Part shown: piece by piece, positions 54,073-64,000 of the stretch
Numbering within the stretch: the stretch's first letter is position 1
Layout of the letters: every line of letters begins with the position of its first letter
DNA from: Riptortus pedestris
Lineage: Eukaryota; Arthropoda; Insecta; Hemiptera; Alydidae
Assembly: GCA_019009955.1 (NCBI GenBank)
Contig: CM032230.1
Location: 127,372,501 to 127,436,500 of the forward strand
DNA length: 64,000 nucleotides
Direction: 5' to 3'
Position numbers and translations under genes: made by a program
Notes under the pieces: generated by a model
The model's input: only the letters and a program-made list of their open reading frames with translations
Databases searched by the model: none
What the model was told of the DNA's origin: nothing

Positions 54073-55993
54073 AAGAACACTTTTTCTTATGGAGATGCTC
54101 GTAATTACCAACAACAAAGGCACCCTGGATACCCACATGACTATAGAAATGGGCAACCAAGTACTAACAGAGCAGAGCCAAGAAGCTCCTATGGTTACCA
54201 CCAAGGACCGGCTCACCACCCAAGGAGCCCTCACCATTACAATTCGCAGGATTATAGAGGTGCCAATGGATCTAGATTAGAACCTAGGAATTCATATGCT
54301 GGACATTCTGGCGGCTATCGTGCTGGATATGCACCATCTGCGGGATACAGAAGTCAACATCATCAACACCAAACCCATTCTTCAAGTTACCACAATAAAG
54401 GAATGAAGAAGAATGTTAATCAATCACACAGCCAGAGACCTGGACCTAGTTCAGAACGTTCAAGGAATCATGAACCCAGGAAATCGCTTGTTCCTAAAGA
54501 AAAAGTAAAATTTGAGAATGAAAAAAAAGATGAAGTAGTTACTAATGCAAAACACAATTCTGAACTTCCTCAGGTGTGTGCAAGTGGAAATGAAGCTTTT
54601 TCATCTGTTGAAGTTGGCACAACTCAAATTAGTAATTTTTCATTAAATGGTGCAGATAGTTCTACTGAAATAGTCAGTAGTACAGACAATGAAATTCAAA
54701 TTACAGTCTCTAGGGAATTTGATAATAATGATCATTGTGTTGAAACTGAAGTTGATTTAGTTGGTGAACAAAATAAAGTCATTCCTCCTCAAGAAGGTAA
54801 TGACGTTGATACTCGTTTTTGCAATAGTACTAATGATGTGGAATTAATTATTCCAGAAATTGTTGTTGAGGAAGTAATAGAGACAGAGATTCATCAAGAG
54901 GCTTTCGAAACAAAAGTTGATTATGCTGCAGTATGTGAATCGGAAGTGAATATTCCTGATTCTTCCGAAGTTCTACTAACTGAGTGCAATAAGCAGAATG
55001 AGACTGACAATGAAAAATCTTCTGCTATTGAATCTCTTGAAACACAGGTTCATCATGTGGCTGTAGAAAAACTAGCTGATAACATAGTTGTTCATGAACC
55101 ACAAGTAACAGAAAATATTCCTGAATTACGTGAAGCTCAAATGACTGAATCTGTTATACCTGATGAGACTGATAATGATAAACCTTCTGTTGTCGAATCA
55201 CTTGAAACACAGGTTTACGATGATGCTGTAGAAAGACAAGCTCTCGTCACCTCTGTTTATGAACCAGATGAGACAGAAACTATTCCTGAATTATGTGATG
55301 TTTTGCTAACTGAGAGTGATGTACCTGATAAGACTGACAATGAAAAACAAGCTGATAACACAGAGTTTTATGAATCAGAAGTAATGGAAACTACTGAATT
55401 ATGTGAAGTTCTACTAAACGAGTGCGATATACCTGATGAGACTGATAATGATAAACCTTCAGTTATTGAATCGCTTAAAACAGAAGTTTATGATGAGGCT
55501 GTAGAAAAACAAGCTCTCAGCACTTCTGTTTATGAACCAGATGTGACAGAAACTATCCCTGAATTATGTGAAGTTGTACTGACTGAGAACGATGCACTTG
55601 ATGAAAAATCAGCTGAAAAATTGTTTGAGATGAAAGATGACAACTCTTCTTTTAGTCTCTGCCTTGAAGTTGACAACTGCATAGAAATAGAAATTAGTCC
55701 GTCTGAGGTTGAAATACATGAGGCATCAGTTATTAATAACGAAGTGCCTTGTCCTTCTTTAACTGAGAGTTCTGAGCCAGTTACTTCTGAAATAAAAGAA
55801 ATTTCAGAACCCATTTCTTACATCGAATTGGTTCAAGATCCTATTCATGTAGAACAACTCCCTCCTATTGTTCCTACAAAATCTGAGGTACCTAAAGAAG
55901 AGATTAATAAAATAATCCACAATGAAAATGACACTTCTACTTTGAGGAAAACAGAACAGAGTTCTGGTGAGATCTCTGAACAACAAATAAAAG
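54073..55993 (+). CDS. Copy 2 exon 4 (large central exon with internal repeats)
   Basis: Open for 640 codons plus one base; acceptor CTTGTAG/A, donor AAAAG/GTAATG. The Tyr/Gly/His/Arg-rich first part (SYGYHQGPAHHPRSPHHYN, HSGGYRAGYAPSAGYRS) is followed by KEKVKFENEKKDE and a very acidic region. Within it, about four imperfect units of roughly 55-70 residues recur, with ETDNDKPSV-ESL-T-VYDDAVE, TSVYEPD-TETIPELC and VLLTE-D. Copy 1 shows only about one such unit before FSLCLE. The shared FSFSLCLE-like segment and the end (HNEE/HNEND) anchor the alignment. Confidence 0.85.
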
Positions 55994-58900
55994 GTAATGT
56001 ATGCCCTTATTATAAACGAGACGTATTAGTATTTTTATAGTTCTGTGCTTTTCAAATCTTTTTTCTGCTCACTCTTTCTCATTCAACAGAAAAAGTAAAA
56101 TCAAACAGACAAAAAAAAAACAAACCAAAACAGGGTTTCCAAAATTCATAAATTGAAAATCTTAATGATTTAGCAGCAGTTTATAATAATTTGGTCAAAC
56201 AGTTTATAAGGAATTCTTCCTATTTAGTCTATTTTTTGAATAGTTTTAAAAAATGTAATTTGCTCAAGCAACTAATTATTCAAGAAGTCTTTTGTTCTGG
56301 TTCAGAATGGAGGTAGATATACTGGAGTACCAGCAATTTTAATGTCCAACAGTAATTGATGGGAATTAAAAAATCAATAATGTATTATGTAACAAAAATG
56401 GTAAATAAATAAAATTAATTAAAAAGAAGGTATATAAGAAAGAAATTTTTTTTTTTTTTATATTAGATTTCATTAAATATTAGTTTTTCAAAAATAGTGA
56501 AGTATGAAATTATTATGAGTGTGCTGCTATCCAAGAATATTTCAGTTACACCATGTTAAATGTTCAATGTCCTTCATTTTTTTTTGGCAGTTGGTATGTG
56601 TATGTCTGACTGTTAGGTGAATGTTACAAGTTCTACCATAAGGATTATCAGTATTTTTGAATATCTAATTTGAAGCCTGGTTAGGACGACTTTGCTTCTT
56701 GAAGAACGAAAACTGGATTTGTAAAATAGAATTATTTTTTTAATTGTCCTTAGCTTGTCGTTTGCAGCGTTATTCAGTCCATTCGCCAAACATTTAGTAT
56801 TACAGATTCGGGTAGGTCTTGGTGAGCAATTCCTTTCGGGAGAGAACTAATTAATTTTGCTAGTATATCCGTAGTCCGTCTGAATCCTATGTCTTCCAAT
56901 TTTAGAAGCCAAAATATGTAATTCATTTGTTTTGAAAGTTCAAAGTGTAAATAGCATCTTCAATTTTGGTAGCAAAAGTCGGGTTTGTGTAATAGTTCTG
57001 TAAATGTAAACTTCTTATTGCATTTGCTTTTTAATTTTGATGACTGTGGCTGATACAACACAGAGAATTCAATTGCCAACTCAAGAAGTACAGTAGATTA
57101 TTGTTGTAGCCGTCCAAGCGTTATACGGCACAATTTATTTAGCTCACTTCCCTTGCTCCTTGATATTTGCTTTAAATAGATATAATGAACCTTGTAATTA
57201 GCTTTTATGTATTGTTATAAAGTTGATAGAAAAACACTTGACATGTGTTGCAAATCTGAAAATAATTTGTGAGCCGGTTTTTTATTTTTTTTTAATACGC
57301 CCTACCCCCCCTTCCTTCTCTCCGTAATGCACTTCCTTTGGCCCATAGTGTATTTTGCCAGGATCTTTTATAGAACTATTTAACTTTATTTAGATATACT
57401 TATTACGTATATATGTATATTTAACAATAAAGTTTGGTCTCATATAATACAGCATAATTTTTTTTTTGTCTGAACAGGTTCTACTACTCCTACACCGACC
57501 AAAAAAGTGAGTACTCTGAATTTTTGTCTTATTAAATTATTTTTTGTTACTACCTTTTTACTTAATAATTGGTATGAGAGAAATCTATGCTTTGAATACA
57601 TGTACCATATTTCTGGCTGTTTATGGAATTAGCAGTAGATTGAAACAATTATTGTTAAGAGATAACTATCTTTCATTAGGCAGTTCATGAGAGACATACA
57701 GGAATCAAAATATTGAGAAATTTGAAAATATAACACGATTTTTGAACACTTCAATATGGAAGCAGTGGGCAAGGGGCATTCCACTACCAAAGTTCTTTCT
57801 TAAACAATTTAAATTAACATTTTGTTAAAATATTTAGATCGATGTCTGCAACTGGTGTTCCTGTGCATTCGCGATCTTCAACACACAGGTACCCCCACCT
57901 GAATTTCACAAACCACTTTTTGCCTTTGCGGAAATAAAAAGGCATCCAGGGACAAAAATGAACTCACTTGTTCTCCATGATTATCAGGGTCCTGAAATGA
58001 AAGATTTAAGCTAGTGTTGATATTTATATGATTAAAACAATTAAGAAAGCCCCCTCTTTCTCAAAACAAGTGATGTAAAATTCTGGTAATGGGGACTCTG
58101 CTTTGAAGCAGGCCATTTGTAGCCTTGCAGAAATCGACAGAAACTTTCCTAACTACTCAATATTTGAGATAGATTACTATGTGTTAAGTCCATATTTTTC
58201 TATAAAAATTATTGTAAATTCTTATCTAGAATTTATGTTCGTCCAAAAATCCATTATCTGATAGAAGCAAAGGGATTATTTACTTCCTAAATCAATCCAA
58301 TCTTCAAATTTAATGGTTCATCTGAAGTTCTATTCAAGTTCAGTAGGAATAAATTGTTTCTACATTTCAGATCATTATAAGGAACAATGACATGAAAATA
58401 GGCATTCTCAATTGCTCAAGGAGTTCAATGAACTTCAAGAGAATTACTCCCAAGGCACAATATAGGCTATATAAGCATTGGATTTTCAACTAGGAGTTTG
58501 AAGTCAAAACGTTGAATCAATATTTGTTATTAAAATAATAATAATGTAGTATTCATTCTCCAGTTCTAAAATGTTGAAATAATTTCAAAACCTTGACTTC
58601 CTATTTCTGATCACCAAATAGAATTTATTTGTGTATCATGAAATAGTTTTAATAGAAGTGAAAAATATTTGTGTATGTATTAAGGAAAGAAACTAAGCTT
58701 TATAAAGCCATTAATGAAATATGAGGCATTTTTAAAGCAGGTAAATGATTGTACAATACAGGGTCTTTCAAAAAGAATGATCCGATTGCATTGAGCTATA
58801 TCTTATTAACAGAGAGTAATACAATATTGCAATAAAGACACATGAATTTAACCAGTGTTGAAGTTTTATGGTGTCATCATCATCATCATGTTCCATTTGC

Positions 58901-61624
58901 AGCATCGCATCACGTGTTCTGTGTATAGCGCCATAAAGCATTGAAATCAGTTCATTCTTTTTGAATGAACCTGTATGATAATATTTAGGTATTTACAATG
59001 TTAGATATTAATCATCATTTTCCTTAGTCAAGGTGGATAATTGTATTTTACTTTCTAGGTTACTGAACTAGATTCACAAAAGAAACATCTCGATGAAATT
59101 ACTGAAAATCTGGATGTAATGTATATTACCCCTGGAAAGAGTTCACGCAAATCAAGAGTTCTGATTGATTCAACTAATATTGTGGAGTCTTCAACTATTA
59201 AATATGTTGTTCGTGATGTAAAGTAAGTTAAAATACTGTTGGTTATGAATTAAAAAGAAAAAATAATATAAGACTTATGTTGAATGTGAAAGTCATCGTT
59301 AGTGGACAATAGATCCATAAATTTTGTTGAATCAGTGGAAAGTGTATCCCTTATGCCTTGATCATTCTTTTATACTGTTGACATTAATCACCTAATAGTT
59401 TTAATACTTTATATATATATATATTTGCGTATGTGTATTTACTTTTAGCAGATTTCCCTTAAGGGAAATCAGCTATTGGTCATACTCATGATGCAATTTT
59501 CAAAATTTTTCTTCAAATGTCCATCGATCCTACCTAGGAGATGAGAATCCGTTCAAAACTGTATATATATTTGTCTGTTACCGCTCTAGCGATCACAATT
59601 ATTGTTACATCGTTACCAAATTCAACATTTAGTCATTTTGTGTAAAAAGAAAGATCAAGTTTGTTAACGGCTGAAATCTGACTGAGGGAGGGGGTGGTTT
59701 AGAGGAGAATTTTGAAAATTCAAAATATCTCCGTTACTATACGTCGGATCAAAAAAATGTATCGATTCAATGTTACAGCAAATTAAATGTACTATAAATA
59801 TTGTTAATGTACATTTATTCTCTGTCTTGAATATTACCCGAGATATTTGCATTTTAGCAGATTTCCCTTAAGGGAAATCAGCTATTGAGGTTGTACTCAT
59901 GACGGAATTTTTGAAATTTTTCTTCAAATGTCCATCGATCCTACCCAGGAGATGACGAAAATGATGTCCGTTCAAAACTGTATGTATATATATATATATA
60001 TTTGTCTGTTACCGCTCTAGCGGTCGCAATTTTTGTACTCGATATTTAGTCGTTTTATGTAAAAATAAAGATCAAGTTCGTTAACGGCTGAAATCCGACC
60101 AGTGAGAGGGGGGGTTTAGAGGGGAGGATTTTCGAAAATTCGAAATATCTCCGTTACTATACGTCGGATCGAAAAATATTACAGAATCAATCTTATTGCA
60201 AATTAAATTTACTATAAATATTGTTATATAGATTTATTCTCTATCTTGAATATTAACCGAGATATTTGCATTTGTATTCTGCGTGTGGTCACCAGTAGGC
60301 TATGTTCGGACTTTCCGCCGAGAGCTCTGGCGGCCGTTTCCATCCGTCCCTCGTGAATAGGTTTAGAGGTTAGGTTAACTGTTTTTTGGGGCTAGAAACT
60401 ACTGGGTTATTACGCCCTAAATAATGTTTTAGGTTTAGAGGTTTCTTACTACTACAGTTGTTATTAGGCGGATTTCTCTATTGTAAAACTTCATGTGGGA
60501 AATCTGCTTAGTTTACGCAACGCCTGTGTGACGGACTTTTTCACTTTTCAGCCTTAAGCAAACCCCCACTTCTGCTCATGTTACAGGTGCATAAACAGGT
60601 TTTGTAATAAACATCATTCAAAGCTTAAATACCAAATATTGCTTTCAAGATACATTTATTGTACGAGATACAAGCAAATATGTTCTGATAGCCCTCTCCC
60701 CCTTCTTAAGTTTTTAGACTACTTAAATTTGTTGATTGAGATAATAATTATTCTGATTCATTATAAATTGCAGTAATAGAGATAGTAAATAGTGTCCAAT
60801 CAAATTAATACGTTATATTCAGATATATTAGAGTAATTGTTTTTCTTTCCGGTAAGAAGTTGGCAGAACTGTTTGTTTACATTTCAGGTGCTTCCTGTTG
60901 GAAGGCTTCTTCTTACCGGCTGTATTTATTCGCTTAATATTCATAGTGGTATTGTATTACCAGTATGTAGATTTATCTATTGTTAATCTTCACGTGGGAA
61001 ACATGCTTAATTTACGCAGTCCCTGTATGGCGTACTTTTTTATAGCTATATGCTGATGTTTAGACTACTGTAGGTAGAGGGCTTACCTTTTTATTTTGTT
61101 CCAAGGCTTTTACATTTGATTTCTCTTTGTCCCTGAGGTTCTTCCAAGTTTTTCTTCTCTTTTCTCGTAACTTATTTAAGGATTTGAATATTTTATAACA
61201 AACATACAATTCATTAGTTATAATTGCTTTTGAGCACTCAAAACCGCAGAATGTATAATGACCATTAGCAAGGTAACAAATCAACAGTCCTGAGAATAAC
61301 ACTACATTTCTAGAAGTATCAGCTTCAAGTAGCATGTAAACATAGACCAATATGAGGTTGCCAGGGAAGCGGAAGAGGTGATAGGGCAAAGGAAGTATCC
61401 TAGACGGGTAATTAACTCCTAATTAATATTTTATACTTATTTGTTATTTCAGGCAAAAAGAAACAAATGATGTAACTCCTGTTATTACTCCTGTTCGACG
61501 ATCGACTAGGAAGAAGGCTGAAACACCAGGATCATTGAAAAACCGTCAGGTTATTCAAGAATTATCACCAGAAGTGTTGCGAAAAGCGAAAGTTGTGCAA
61601 AATCCATTTCTCAAAACTCAGTGA
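54073..61624 (+). CDS. CKAP2-like candidate, copy 2 (span of 4 exons, start unknown)
   Basis: Exons: 54073-55993, 57478-57506, 59059-59222, 61453-61624, equal in number, order and phase to exons 4-7 of copy 1. They total 2286 nt, open from the first codon to TGA (761 residues). No start exon is visible; the first exon enters in phase 0 with KNTFSYGDARNYQQQR. Exon 3 of copy 1 leaves in phase 0, so splicing from copy 1 exons 1-3 (30 kb upstream) would give an 835-residue protein. Preservation of a 2.3-kb frame with compatible splice sites argues for function. The central exon is 627 bases longer than in copy 1, partly by internal repeats. Function as for copy 1: unknown, possibly spindle/microtubule related. 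Confidence 0.7.
57478..57506 (+). CDS. Copy 2 exon 5
   Basis: 29 bases between CTGAACAG and GTGAGT, encoding GSTTPTPTKK. Same size and phases as exon 5 of copy 1. Confidence 0.8.
57507..58756. other. Intron 5 of copy 2; nothing recognised
   Basis: Unique AT-rich sequence with no transposon ends and no equivalent of the alternative terminal exon seen in copy 1. The preceding intron 4 (55994-57477) is likewise without a recognisable feature. Confidence 0.5.
58757..58975 (-). mobile_element. Mariner-type MITE
   Basis: Ends CAGGGTCTTTCAAAAAGAAT and (reverse complement) CAGGTTCATTCAAAAAGAAT with TA at both flanks (58757-58758, 58974-58975). 215 bp without the TA; no gene, although the minus strand keeps a trace of a transposase tail. 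Confidence 0.75.
59059..59222 (+). CDS. Copy 2 exon 6
   Basis: Acceptor TTTCTAG/G, donor GTAAA/GTAAGT. Encodes LDEITENLDVMYITPGKSSR and KSRVLIDSTNIVESSTIKYV. Differences from copy 1 are mostly conservative (F/Y, L/I, I/V, E/D). Confidence 0.85.
59445..61035 (-). mobile_element. HINE, long type, with a nested HINE (intron 6 of copy 2)
   Basis: 3' end TTAGCAGATTTCCCTTAAGG at 59445, interrupted at 59854. It resumes at 60539 (TTCACTTTTCAGCCTTAAGC, AAACCCCCACTTCTGCTCAT) and ends with a decayed 5' tip (CGCAGTCCCTGTATGGCGTA). Confidence 0.8.
59854..60538 (-). mobile_element. Nested HINE, short type
   Basis: Intact hairpin, CATCGATCCTACCCAGGAGA, (TA)n at 59982-60000, and 5' end CTGTGTGACGGACTT. It joins the outer copy at a T run (GCATTT / TTCAC). 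It includes a GAGCTCTGGCGGCCGTTTCC segment shared with the copy at 39032. Confidence 0.85.
61040..61400. repeat. Intron 6 segment shared with copy 1 and with a CTAG core
   Basis: 61250-61280 corresponds to 30604-30635 of copy 1 (GTATAATGACCATTAGCAA). 61335-61385 (TAAACATAGACCAATATGAG, GGAAGCGG) is the inverse of 13480-13525 in a CTAG-family core. The minus-strand frame at 61060-61389 is not supported as a gene. Confidence 0.45.
61453..61624 (+). CDS. Copy 2 exon 7 (C-terminus, stop)
   Basis: Acceptor TTATTTCAG/G; encodes QKETNDVTPVITPVRRSTR, KKAETPGSLK and ELSPEVLRKAKVVQNP to TGA. 47 of 56 residues match copy 1. The preceding 40 intron bases are nearly identical as well. Confidence 0.85.
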
Positions 61625-62590
61625 TCCTATTATAACTAATAATAAATGTACATATGTTATAGATTTGTTTATATGTATATATTGGCTTTCAGAATATAGT
61701 CCTATTTAGTTAATTATAAATTTTATATTATATTGTTCTACTCTAATGATAAATATTAAAAAGTATAATGTATATTATTTTTAACTATTAAACAGTATTT
61801 TATATCTCTATGTCTTTAAATTTTCATGGCCTCTGAAAAATTCTTTATTATCTTTTACAAATACCAACTACGTAATTTATAATAGATTATAAATAATTTT
61901 AAACAAAATAAAATATTTTGTTCAGTGATTAGTTTATTTTTCCCAATTTTTGTAACAAATAAATTATTCTCTATTCCAATTAACAATTTGGGGATATGGA
62001 GCTATATGCATTGACGGTAGGTATTTCTTACTTGGTAAACATACATTTATGGTTTAAGTTATGGGCATTATTTACAAAGTGACAAACTCACTAGGTATAT
62101 CCATAAACCTGCCCGGTAAATGACACTGCATAAGCTAAGCAGATTTCCCTAGTACTGGTACACTACGGATGTAACAATCTATTCTCCATTTTTCCTGTAG
62201 TAAAAAGCATATGTAAACATGAATTTGGGTTTAAGCTGGATATGAGATGTTCAGTGACTCAGGTGCTCTGTGAAAATGTGATGGGTGTTTAAGGAAGACT
62301 GAAAACTAAAAACGTGCGTATATTTTGATTAATATTTGAGTTTGGAGAAATATGTGTAAAACAGTATAATCGTAGAGTTAAACATTTTCAAAAAGATTGT
62401 TATTTTCAATCTGACTTACAATAAGGATTTCTTTAAAATTTTTGGTTCCTCTCAGTCTTCCTGCCCAAATCTCAGAGATTACAGAATATTAATCTTTAAT
62501 TTTACAAGTTAAGATCTAATATTGAGTATAGTATAACAGATATTTTGGATTTTTTTTCCTAATGTAAACCTCACTCCACTTTGCTAATGT
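61625..62590 (+). repeat. 3' flank of copy 2, paralogous to 34546-35545
   Basis: 3' UTR with AATAAA at 61641-61646, an extra AT-rich insertion at about 61660-61790, then the shared flank including the old HINE 5' tip (GACACTGCATAAGCTAAGCA at 62122). Confidence 0.8.
61641..61646 (+). terminator. Polyadenylation signal of copy 2
   Basis: AATAAA 16 bases after the stop, in sequence nearly identical to that after copy 1. Confidence 0.6.
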
Positions 62591-62599
62591 AAACAATAC

Positions 62600-63140
62600 A
62601 ACCGATTTAGGCTTAAAATAAGATGTTTTTTCTCATAAAGTAGTGGACCATTTAATTCATAATCATAGAAAATATTCTGTTTTCCAAACTATGTATGGAT
62701 AAAAGTTTCTTTACCATGATCCAGTACAAAGCCCAGTTGTTTTGAGTACTTCATGACTGCTATTAAAACTACTCTTATAAATCTTGAACTATATTTTTAC
62801 ATTGGCACATTGTGTTCGATAATGTATATCATAAATAAACTGAGCAGAGTTAATAAATAACTGGGTGCAATACTAAAACTATTTGTCCAAATAGTGTCCA
62901 CGCTTTAATTAAATAAAGTTTTAAATACACTATACATGGCATACTGGTGTTTCTTTAGAATTAATGTTTGGGAGAAAAGAAGGGGAGGGCGCAGTATACT
63001 TTACTACTTTACTTTGGTGCAATACGTTACTGGCGTTAAAAAAAATAACATAGATTTGAACAGTTAAATATAAAATAACATAGATTTGAATTAATTTATC
63101 CAGGTGAGGTACCAGGTACTTCAAATTGAAAAGAATTGTT
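62600..63140 (+). mobile_element. CTAG-family core fragment
   Basis: TTCATAATCATAGAAAATATTC, AATAACTGGGTGCA and GGTGAGGTACCAGGTACTTC match the core at 28700-29010 and (inverted) 13130-13870. No ends are visible. The following 63141-63255 has a C tract (63231-63243) and no gene. Confidence 0.6.
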
Positions 63141-63255
63141 GGGTATATCAAAATTTCTCTGCAAATGAATTTCTTCATCCATTGTTATAGTAAAAGCGAG
63201 CTATTCGTACTTCCTTGTTTTCCTTTAGTAACCCCCCCCCCCCCTACTTATCGGA

Positions 63256-63820
63256 ATATCCCCTAAGGGAAATCAGCTATTGAGGTTGTACTCATGACAA
63301 AAGTTTCGACATTTATCTTCCAATGTCCATCGATCCTACCTAGTAGATGACGAAAATGAGGTCCGTTCAAAACTGTAAATATATATCTATATATTTGTCT
63401 GTTACCGCTCTAGCGGTCGCAATTTTGTGTTTGATCGTTACCAAACCCGTTATTTAGCCTTTTTCTGTAAAAAGAAAGATCAAGTTCGTTAACGGCTGAA
63501 ATCGGACCAGTGGGAGGGGGGGGGGTTTAGAGGGGAGGATTTTCGAAATATCTCCGTTACTATACGTCGGATCAAAAAATTGTACAAAATCAATTCTATT
63601 ACAAATAAAATTTACTACATATACATTTATTCTCTATCTTGAATTATAATCGATATATTTGCATTTTTATTAAATCGAGCAGGCTAACGGACGAGAGTGA
63701 CTTTCCCGCCAAAAGCTAGTTCGGCCGTTTCCTGACTGCTCGGCTCTCATGAAATTTCTCTATTGTAAAACTTCACGTGGGAAATCTGCTTAGTTTACGC
63801 AGCTCCTGCGTGACGGACTT
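63256..63820 (-). mobile_element. HINE, short type, hairpin truncated
   Basis: Begins inside the hairpin (CCCCTAAGGGAAATCAGC) and carries all later landmarks to the 5' end CTCCTGCGTGACGGACTT. The (TA)n tract is short (63378-63395). Confidence 0.8.
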
Positions 63821-64000
63821 GTTTTTAATAGAAATGGAAAACATGTGGTGAGGTAAGACCACGTTTGCCATAGCAGTACGTGAGAAATCTTCTTTCATTT
63901 CGCAGCTCCTGCGTGACAGACTTTTTGTATTAACGTTACCCAACATGATATTATTTATGTAAAACTATCAGCGATTTATGTAAAACTAATGTTCGTTAAC
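63821..64000 (-). repeat. HINE 5' tip and right flank
   Basis: 63876-63924 (GTACGTGAGAAATCTTCTTT then GCTCCTGCGTGACAGACTTT) is another HINE 5' tip just after the previous one. The remaining 76 bases, with GTAAAACTATCAGCGATTTATG, may start a further repeat. Confidence 0.5.

Noticed and set aside
61060..61389. 109-codon minus-strand frame in intron 6 of copy 2
   Set aside because: The part resembling the frame at 30522-30779 is a duplicated intron segment, and the remainder differs in frame and sequence.
1..64000. CRISPR arrays, prokaryotic operons or a viral genome
   Set aside because: Regular repeats are either microsatellites or long transposon units without spacers, and the coding features are eukaryotic, with introns.

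Overview
The window is AT-rich nuclear DNA from an animal, most likely an insect. It has long introns with GT..AG splice sites, an insect-style carboxylesterase first exon, and a mix of transposon families common in arthropod genomes. I cannot name the order or species. There are no prokaryotic operons, CRISPR arrays or rRNA/tRNA genes.

Host genes are few. At the left edge, the first coding exon of a secreted carboxylesterase-type protein lies on the minus strand (2439-2630), and the rest of the gene runs off the window. The centre and right hold a gene I could assemble exon by exon on the plus strand. Copy 1 has seven coding exons from 21642 to 34545 with fully compatible splice phases (1881 nt, 626 aa). 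A paralogous set of exons 4-7 (copy 2, 54073-61624, 761 codons plus stop) lies about 20 kb downstream, is open throughout, and has no visible exons 1-3. The protein has a short basic N-terminus, a Tyr/Gly/Arg/His-rich low-complexity part, a long acidic region and a basic C-terminus with a TPVRRSTR motif. That recalls the CKAP2 family of spindle-associated proteins only distantly. Copy 2 could be an alternative 3' exon cassette of copy 1, a gene with its own promoter, or a recent partial duplicate. An inverted fragment of exon 4 also sits in intron 6 of copy 1.

Nearly everything else is transposable elements, deeply nested. The commonest is a non-autonomous Helentron/HINE-like family: about 20 copies and fragments, a TCCGTCACGCAGG-type 5' end, a hairpin 3' end of GATTTCCC/GGGAAATC, an internal (TA)n tract and insertion into T/A runs. 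The second is a family here called CTAG: it starts at CTAG..CCCGGCTTCGCCCGGG, carries internal tandem units of about 295 bp, and ends with (CAAA)n followed by TTACAATTTTATATA. CTAG elements repeatedly sit inside the (TA)n tracts of HINE copies. In one case four in a row (about 41062-47786) lie in a single HINE, which itself interrupts a hAT transposase pseudogene.

Other elements:
- a hAT-like element with an 8-bp duplication (3927-6848) containing a deleted Tigger/pogo element and a HINE
- a solo LTR (7587-8258)
- a long-arm foldback element (9069-10910)
- a TIR transposon with a poorly known protein (14340-15644)
- a Merlin remnant (16672-17335)
- a 5'-truncated LINE (31075-32636)
- a YSDNC..GQNKN transposase-like pseudogene (35521-36697)
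- a mariner-like 3' end (39912-40230) and a mariner-type MITE (58757-58975)
- tRNA-derived SINE copies
- a 508-bp almost pure C/A tract (11023-11530).
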